In this document: positions 8,295-9,987 of the stretch, piece after piece
Position numbering within the stretch: position 1 is the stretch's first letter
Layout of the letters: the number at the start of each line of letters is the position of its first letter
Source: Candidatus Aenigmatarchaeota archaeon
GTDB taxonomy: Archaea; Aenigmatarchaeota; Aenigmatarchaeia; QMZP01
Length of the DNA: 9,987 nucleotides
NCBI GenBank assembly: GCA_003663225.1
Contig: QMZP01000016.1
Coordinates: forward strand, 1 to 9,987
Direction: 5' to 3'
Position numbers and translations under genes: made by a program
Notes under the pieces: generated by a model
Database searches by the model: none
What the model saw: only the letters and a program-made list of their open reading frames with translations
What the model was told of the DNA's origin: nothing

Positions 8295-8311
8295 GTCATA
8301 AGCCCTTTCCC

Positions 8312-8340
8312 TTTTTGGCTTCATTAATTGAAGCTTTTTT
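8312..8340 (+). terminator. T-tracts and hairpin between convergent pilin genes
   Basis: T5 (8312-8316) precedes a 6-bp hairpin GCTTCA/TGAAGC (8318-8323 with 8329-8334), and T6 follows at 8335-8340. Archaeal termination relies mainly on T-tracts, so both runs could end the + strand pilin transcript. The opposite strand has only T4 here (8344-8347). Confidence 0.6.
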
Positions 8341-8362
8341 GAGAAAACCAGTGATAGCTATG

Positions 8363-8773
8363 TCAAACCCGCTGCACTGACACGTTGTTCTGGCCGGCTG
8401 TTATCCTCACGTCATAGGAACCCTGGACTATCGGCAGGCTGCCTGTAAGGTTCGCCTTGGTGGTGGCATACACGTCAGTCGAGCCTGACGACGTGGCTAT
8501 CCGGAAGCTTATCTCCCTGTCTGTCAGGGTGATGCTCTCGACATTGGCAGGCACGTATATCGCGGTCTTGATGCTGGCAGGCTCTCCTTGCGAGCGCACC
8601 ATATCAGCTATGCTTGCTATCTTCTGCGCGGCATTGTATGCGTATGCCATGGACAGCTGGTAGTTCGTGTCGCTGTTGACTGCAGTGACGTACGCCCACG
8701 TGGGCAGGAGCACTGCCAAGACTATGCCTGCTATGAGGAAATACTCCATTGCGACCTGCGCTTTGCATGCCAT
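8363..8773 (-). CDS. second class III-signal-peptide pilin
   Basis: This 136-residue prepilin faces the + strand pilin tail to tail. Its start MACKAQVAMEYFLIAG again predicts cleavage after Ala5, giving Gln +1 and Glu +5, followed by a hydrophobic helix (about 12-32). The mature head has no cysteine (the only Cys, residue 3, is in the leader), unlike its neighbour. It has a helical stretch (MAYAYNAAQKIASIADMV) and then beta-like sequence with two sequons (NLT, NVS). This differs from the first pilin and looks more like a minor or initiating subunit, but that is inference. The ATG at 8773 falls 26 nt after a TATA box, predicting a leaderless mRNA. Alternatives such as a secreted pilin-like protein for another system cannot be excluded. 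Confidence 0.92.
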   Translation of the reverse strand: MACKAQVAMEYFLIAGIVLAVLLPTWAYVTAVNSDTNYQLSMAYAYNAAQKIASIADMVRSQGEPASIKTAIYVPANVESITLTDREISFRIATSSGSTDVYATTKANLTGSLPIVQGSYDVRITAGQNNVSVQRV

Positions 8774-8794
8774 TGTATTAGATTTGTCGCGGTT

Positions 8795-8802
8795 CTATAA
8801 AA
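8795..8802 (-). promoter_or_regulatory. TATA box of the - strand pilin
   Basis: On the - strand this reads TTTTATAG, centred about 26 nt before the ATG at 8773, so transcription should begin at the start codon. It lies 8-15 nt after the tRNA-Trp 3' end on the same strand, and the T4 it contains may also help end the tRNA transcript. Confidence 0.6.
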
Positions 8803-8809
8803 TATGGGA

Positions 8810-8923
8810 TGGGGCCGCCGCGAATCGAACGCGAGTCTGCCGGTCTCTCTTTCATCTGCCGAGGCATCAGACCTCCAGAGCAAAGCACTGGAGCCGGCCG
8901 GACTACCACTATCCTACAGCCCC
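8810..8923 (-). tRNA. tRNA-Trp(CCA) with one intron
   Basis: On the - strand the acceptor arms GGGGCTG and CGGCCCC pair (one G-T), with discriminator A at 8810. The D-arm is GGAT/GTCC with loop AGTGGTA. The anticodon stem is GCCGG/CCGGC. The T-arm is TCGCG-TTCGATT-CGCGG. Removing 8845-8887 gives a 71-nt tRNA with loop CTCCAGA, so the anticodon is CCA (8889-8891). The ends GGGGCTG...GGCCCCA agree with other archaeal tRNA-Trp genes as I remember them. CCA is not encoded. An intron after position 37 is common in archaeal tRNA-Trp. The extra length is not a long variable arm, because the GCCGG/CCGGC stem closes around the intron. Confidence 0.92.
8845..8887 (-). other. tRNA-Trp intron (43 nt, position 37/38)
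   Basis: The BHB motif is relaxed: exon CTCC (32-35) faces AGAG, giving three of four central pairs, with 3-nt bulges AG|T and AG|A. Cuts one or two bases earlier give the same mature RNA but pair worse. A competing 6-bp hairpin, CTCCAG/CTGGAG (8888-8893 with 8873-8878), ties up the anticodon in the precursor. Confidence 0.8.
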
Positions 8924-8945
8924 TCTGGAAATTCTTGTCAGCAAA

Positions 8946-8959
8946 TGATATAAATATGC
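8946..8959. promoter_or_regulatory. shared bidirectional TATA element between divergent tRNA genes
   Basis: TGATATAAATATGC reads as a TATA box in both directions. On the - strand TTTATATC is centred about 27 nt before the tRNA-Trp 5' end. On the + strand it predicts a start near 8978, about 10 nt before tRNA-Thr. No second good TATA is seen in the 64-nt gap. Confidence 0.6.
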
Positions 8960-9004
8960 TTTTTGTTCATATTACTACATACTACAAGCCCCGGTGGCTC
9001 AGTC

Positions 9005-9086
9005 ACCTGAGCCTTTTTTACAGGAGGCCAAGGCCTTCCTCAAAAAGGCTAAGGTTCATCCAAAAAACAAGAGACTCAGGCTGAAT
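9005..9086 (+). other. tRNA-Thr intron 1, D-loop (82 nt, position 17/18)
   Basis: A complete BHB motif is visible. The central helix is TCAG (8999-9002) with CTGA (9081-9084). The bulges are TC|A (9003-9005) and AT|G (9085-9087). The inner helix is CCTGAG (9006-9011) with CTCAGG (9075-9080). Inside, AGCCTTTTT (9010-9018) can pair with AAAAAGGCT (9042-9050), sharing two bases with the inner helix, and a further short hairpin lies within it. Confidence 0.88.
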
Positions 9087-9106
9087 GGTAGAGCGTTGCC
9101 TTGGTA

Positions 9107-9149
9107 AGCATGCCGCATTGACCAAAGTCATCAGGCGGCTAGCCTTTGA
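9107..9149 (+). other. tRNA-Thr intron 2, anticodon loop (43 nt, position 37/38)
   Basis: It lies at the canonical position. The outer helix is TTGCC/GGCAG and the bulges are TA|A and GA|A. The central helix TTGG/CTTT is poor (one G-C, one G-T, two T-T), so the motif is relaxed. A 5-bp stem GCCGC/GCGGC (9112-9116 with 9134-9138) encloses a smaller TGAC/GTCA hairpin. Cuts one or two bases to either side would give the same mature loop. Confidence 0.8.
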
Positions 9150-9171
9150 AGGCAGAGGTCGCGAGTTCGAT

Positions 9172-9221
9172 GATGACTTGACGGGTTGCATTGTTTGAAC
9201 AAATCCGTATGTCTTCGGGAA
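9172..9221 (+). other. tRNA-Thr intron 3, T-loop (50 nt, position 59/60)
   Basis: A full BHB motif is present. The outer helix is GCGAG/CTCGC, the T-stem itself. The central helix is TTCG (9166-9169) with CGGG (9216-9219), including two G-T pairs. The bulges are AT|G and AA|T. The inner helix ATGAC/GTCTT has one T-T mismatch. Further in, ACGG (9181-9184) can pair with CCGT (9205-9208). Confidence 0.87.
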
Positions 9222-9239
9222 TCTCGCCCGGGGCTTTAA

Positions 9240-9638
9240 ATGCCAACGGAAATGAGCGCATGCGTACTCGTTGAGAAGGATGGGAAAATCCTTCTTGTCA
9301 AGAGGAAGAACAAGACCTTCTTCGGATACTGGTGTCTACCGGGAGGCCACGCAGAACCAGGGGAAACGCCGAAAAAGGCTGCACAAAGGGAAGCGAACGA
9401 AGAGGTGGGGCAGGTAGAGGTAGAGGGTGAGCCTGTCATGGTATTCAAACACGACTGGCCGGCAGACAGCCACATACCAGAACCACACATACACCACGCA
9501 CACTGCTTCAGGGCAAGCGTCAGGGGCGAGATAAGGGCCGGCAGCGACGCAGCTGAACTGGGATGGTTCTCACCCAGGGAAGCAATGGAAATGAAGATAA
9601 CCGGTTACACGTGGATTGTTCTGGACCACATGTTCTGA
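9240..9638 (+). CDS. Nudix hydrolase
   Basis: This 132-residue protein covers one complete Nudix domain. The Nudix box is at 36-58: G-x5-E-x7-RE-A-x-EE-x-G, with Glu42, Arg50, Glu51, Glu54 and Glu55 as the metal- and catalysis-related residues. The last, usually hydrophobic position is Gln58. It is preceded by the typical strand ACVLVEKDGKILLVKR and the WCLPGG turn. The family cleaves nucleoside diphosphates linked to another group, using Mg2+. The substrate cannot be read from the sequence; a MutT-like or ADP-sugar type enzyme is possible. The start is ATG 9240, four bases after the tRNA-Thr 3' end; ATG 9252 (Met5) would also keep the fold. No promoter is evident between, so it may be transcribed with the tRNA. 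A T4 run at 9677-9680 may end the transcript. Confidence 0.93.
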   Translation: MPTEMSACVLVEKDGKILLVKRKNKTFFGYWCLPGGHAEPGETPKKAAQREANEEVGQVEVEGEPVMVFKHDWPADSHIPEPHIHHAHCFRASVRGEIRAGSDAAELGWFSPREAMEMKITGYTWIVLDHMF

Positions 9639-9697
9639 TTATTTGCGCTATCACTCCAATTACCGTGTCATATCCCTTTTAATTGACAGTACATGGG

Positions 9698-9722
9698 GGG
9701 TGTGACAAAAGTCGTCACACCC
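9698..9722. repeat. 9-bp perfect inverted repeat
   Basis: GGGTGTGAC (9698-9706) and GTCACACCC (9714-9722) flank a 7-nt loop. It sits 20 bp after the stop of the - strand gene and 60 bp after the Nudix stop, so it is probably a 3'-end hairpin. No T-run follows directly on either strand. An operator is less likely between two convergent genes. Confidence 0.6.
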
Positions 9723-9741
9723 GGGCTGTTGGGGAATGGGG

Positions 9742-9987
9742 TCAGGACACCCCGGCAACTCCCTCCGTTATCTGGTCATGGAGGCCCTCCATGAAGTCAT
9801 CGCCACCGTTCCTGTAGTCGCTGATGCCCAGGTAGATGTTGTGGGTCATGGGGTTTCTGCCTGCATCACGTCCGGGCTCGTCGGGATTCTCGACGCCGAG
9901 GAAGGCCACGCAGAACTCCCTGAGTGCCTTGATGCCCTTCTCGGGTGTGTCGGCACCCGCGATGCACTCGACAACCTTGCGGCTCGC
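9742..9987 (-). CDS. unrecognised protein, C-terminal 81 residues (start outside the window)
   Basis: The - strand frame is open from the right edge to the TGA at 9742-9744. Codon choice (GGC, GAC, ATC, CTC, AGG) looks like coding sequence, with somewhat more ATC relative to ATA than in the pilus genes. The visible part is soluble and mixed in charge, with no membrane helix or signal: for example VVECIAGADTPEKGIKALRE, then FCVAFLGVENPDEPGRDAGR, then MTHNIYLGISDYRNGGDDFM. I do not recognise the family and no catalytic motif is evident. It converges on the Nudix gene, with a 103-bp gap that holds the inverted repeat. Confidence 0.72.
   Translation of the reverse strand, partial: ASRKVVECIAGADTPEKGIKALREFCVAFLGVENPDEPGRDAGRNPMTHNIYLGISDYRNGGDDFMEGLHDQITEGVAGVS

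Larger units (their letters stand above)
8988..9235 (+). tRNA. tRNA-Thr(GGT) interrupted by three introns
   Basis: There are four exons: 8988-9004 (17 nt), 9087-9106 (20 nt), 9150-9171 (22 nt) and 9222-9235 (14 nt). Joined, they give exactly 73 nt. The acceptor stem is GCCCCGG/CCGGGGC with no mismatch, and the discriminator is T, as usual for archaeal tRNA-Thr. The D-arm is GCTC-AGTCGGTA-GAGC. The anticodon stem is TTGCC/GGCAG with loop TTGGTAA, anticodon GGT at 9103-9105. The variable region is AGGTC. The T-arm is GCGAG-TTCGATT-CTCGC. All positions fall into standard numbering with no extra or missing base, which argues strongly for a working gene. CCA is not encoded. The introns sit at 17/18, 37/38 and 59/60, total 175 nt, more than twice the mature RNA. 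The Nudix ATG follows at 9240. Confidence 0.93.

Noticed and set aside
8810..8923. tRNA-Trp region read as a class II tRNA (Ser/Leu) with a long variable arm
   Set aside because: GCCGG/CCGGC closes as an anticodon stem only if 43 nt are removed from the loop. The remaining 4-nt variable region and CCA anticodon fit Trp.
8996..9019. The hairpin plus T6 as a real transcription terminator of a gene to the left
   Set aside because: The gene to the left is divergent (tRNA-Trp, - strand), so nothing reads into it from that side. The arms are exon and intron bases of tRNA-Thr. It is kept only as a possible attenuator-like finding.
9170..9176. ATGATGA, a perfect box C of C/D guide RNAs, at the exon/T-loop intron junction of tRNA-Thr
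   Set aside because: No box D (CTGA) follows within the intron and three of its bases straddle the cut site. The BHB pairing explains these bases. The tRNA-Trp intron has a CTGA and an AGATGA, but at 43 nt it is too short for a normal C/D RNA.
1..9987. CRISPR arrays, insertion sequences or integrase sites
   Set aside because: No regularly spaced repeats, transposase-like product or terminal inverted repeats were seen. The tRNA genes show no duplicated 3' end that would mark an attachment site.

Overview
The window looks like the genome of a small-celled archaeon, most likely DPANN and possibly Micrarchaeota. That placement is an inference. It rests on an archaeal-type Tad/type IV pilus gene set, class III (KAQxxMEY) prepilin signal peptides, TATA boxes about 26 nt from leaderless or nearly leaderless starts, heavy use of ATA (Ile) and AGG (Arg) codons, and intron-bearing tRNA genes without an encoded CCA.

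Positions 2-8294 on the + strand hold a tightly packed surface-structure locus. First come three secreted or membrane-anchored proteins. They are a sequon-rich von Willebrand factor A (VWA) protein cut by the left window edge, a 390-aa single-pass membrane protein, and a 243-aa protein made of two copies of a six-cysteine domain. Next comes a small winged-helix protein with a very basic tail. It is followed by the assembly machine: a TadA/VirB11-family secretion ATPase and two tandem TadC/GspF-family membrane proteins. A class III-signal pilin with its own TATA box follows. A second class III-signal pilin (8363-8773) lies on the - strand, convergent with the first. The simplest reading is a pilus in which TadA and the two TadC proteins assemble the two pilins, while the VWA and six-Cys proteins are candidate adhesive or minor components. 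The functional link is inferred from gene order. No prepilin peptidase is in the window.

Positions 8810-9235 hold two divergent tRNA genes that appear to share one TATA element. tRNA-Trp(CCA) on the - strand has a 43-nt intron in the anticodon loop. tRNA-Thr(GGT) on the + strand is interrupted three times: in the D-loop (82 nt, 17/18), the anticodon loop (43 nt, 37/38) and the T-loop (50 nt, 59/60). Removing the introns gives a 73-nt tRNA with every stem intact. The D-loop and T-loop junctions fit the bulge-helix-bulge (BHB) splicing motif well. This 248-nt gene for a 73-nt RNA is the most striking object in the window. Its D-loop intron also carries a hairpin plus T6 that looks like a terminator.

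The right end holds a Nudix hydrolase starting 4 nt after the tRNA-Thr 3' end, a 9-bp inverted repeat, and the C-terminal 81 residues of an unrecognised - strand gene that runs off the window.
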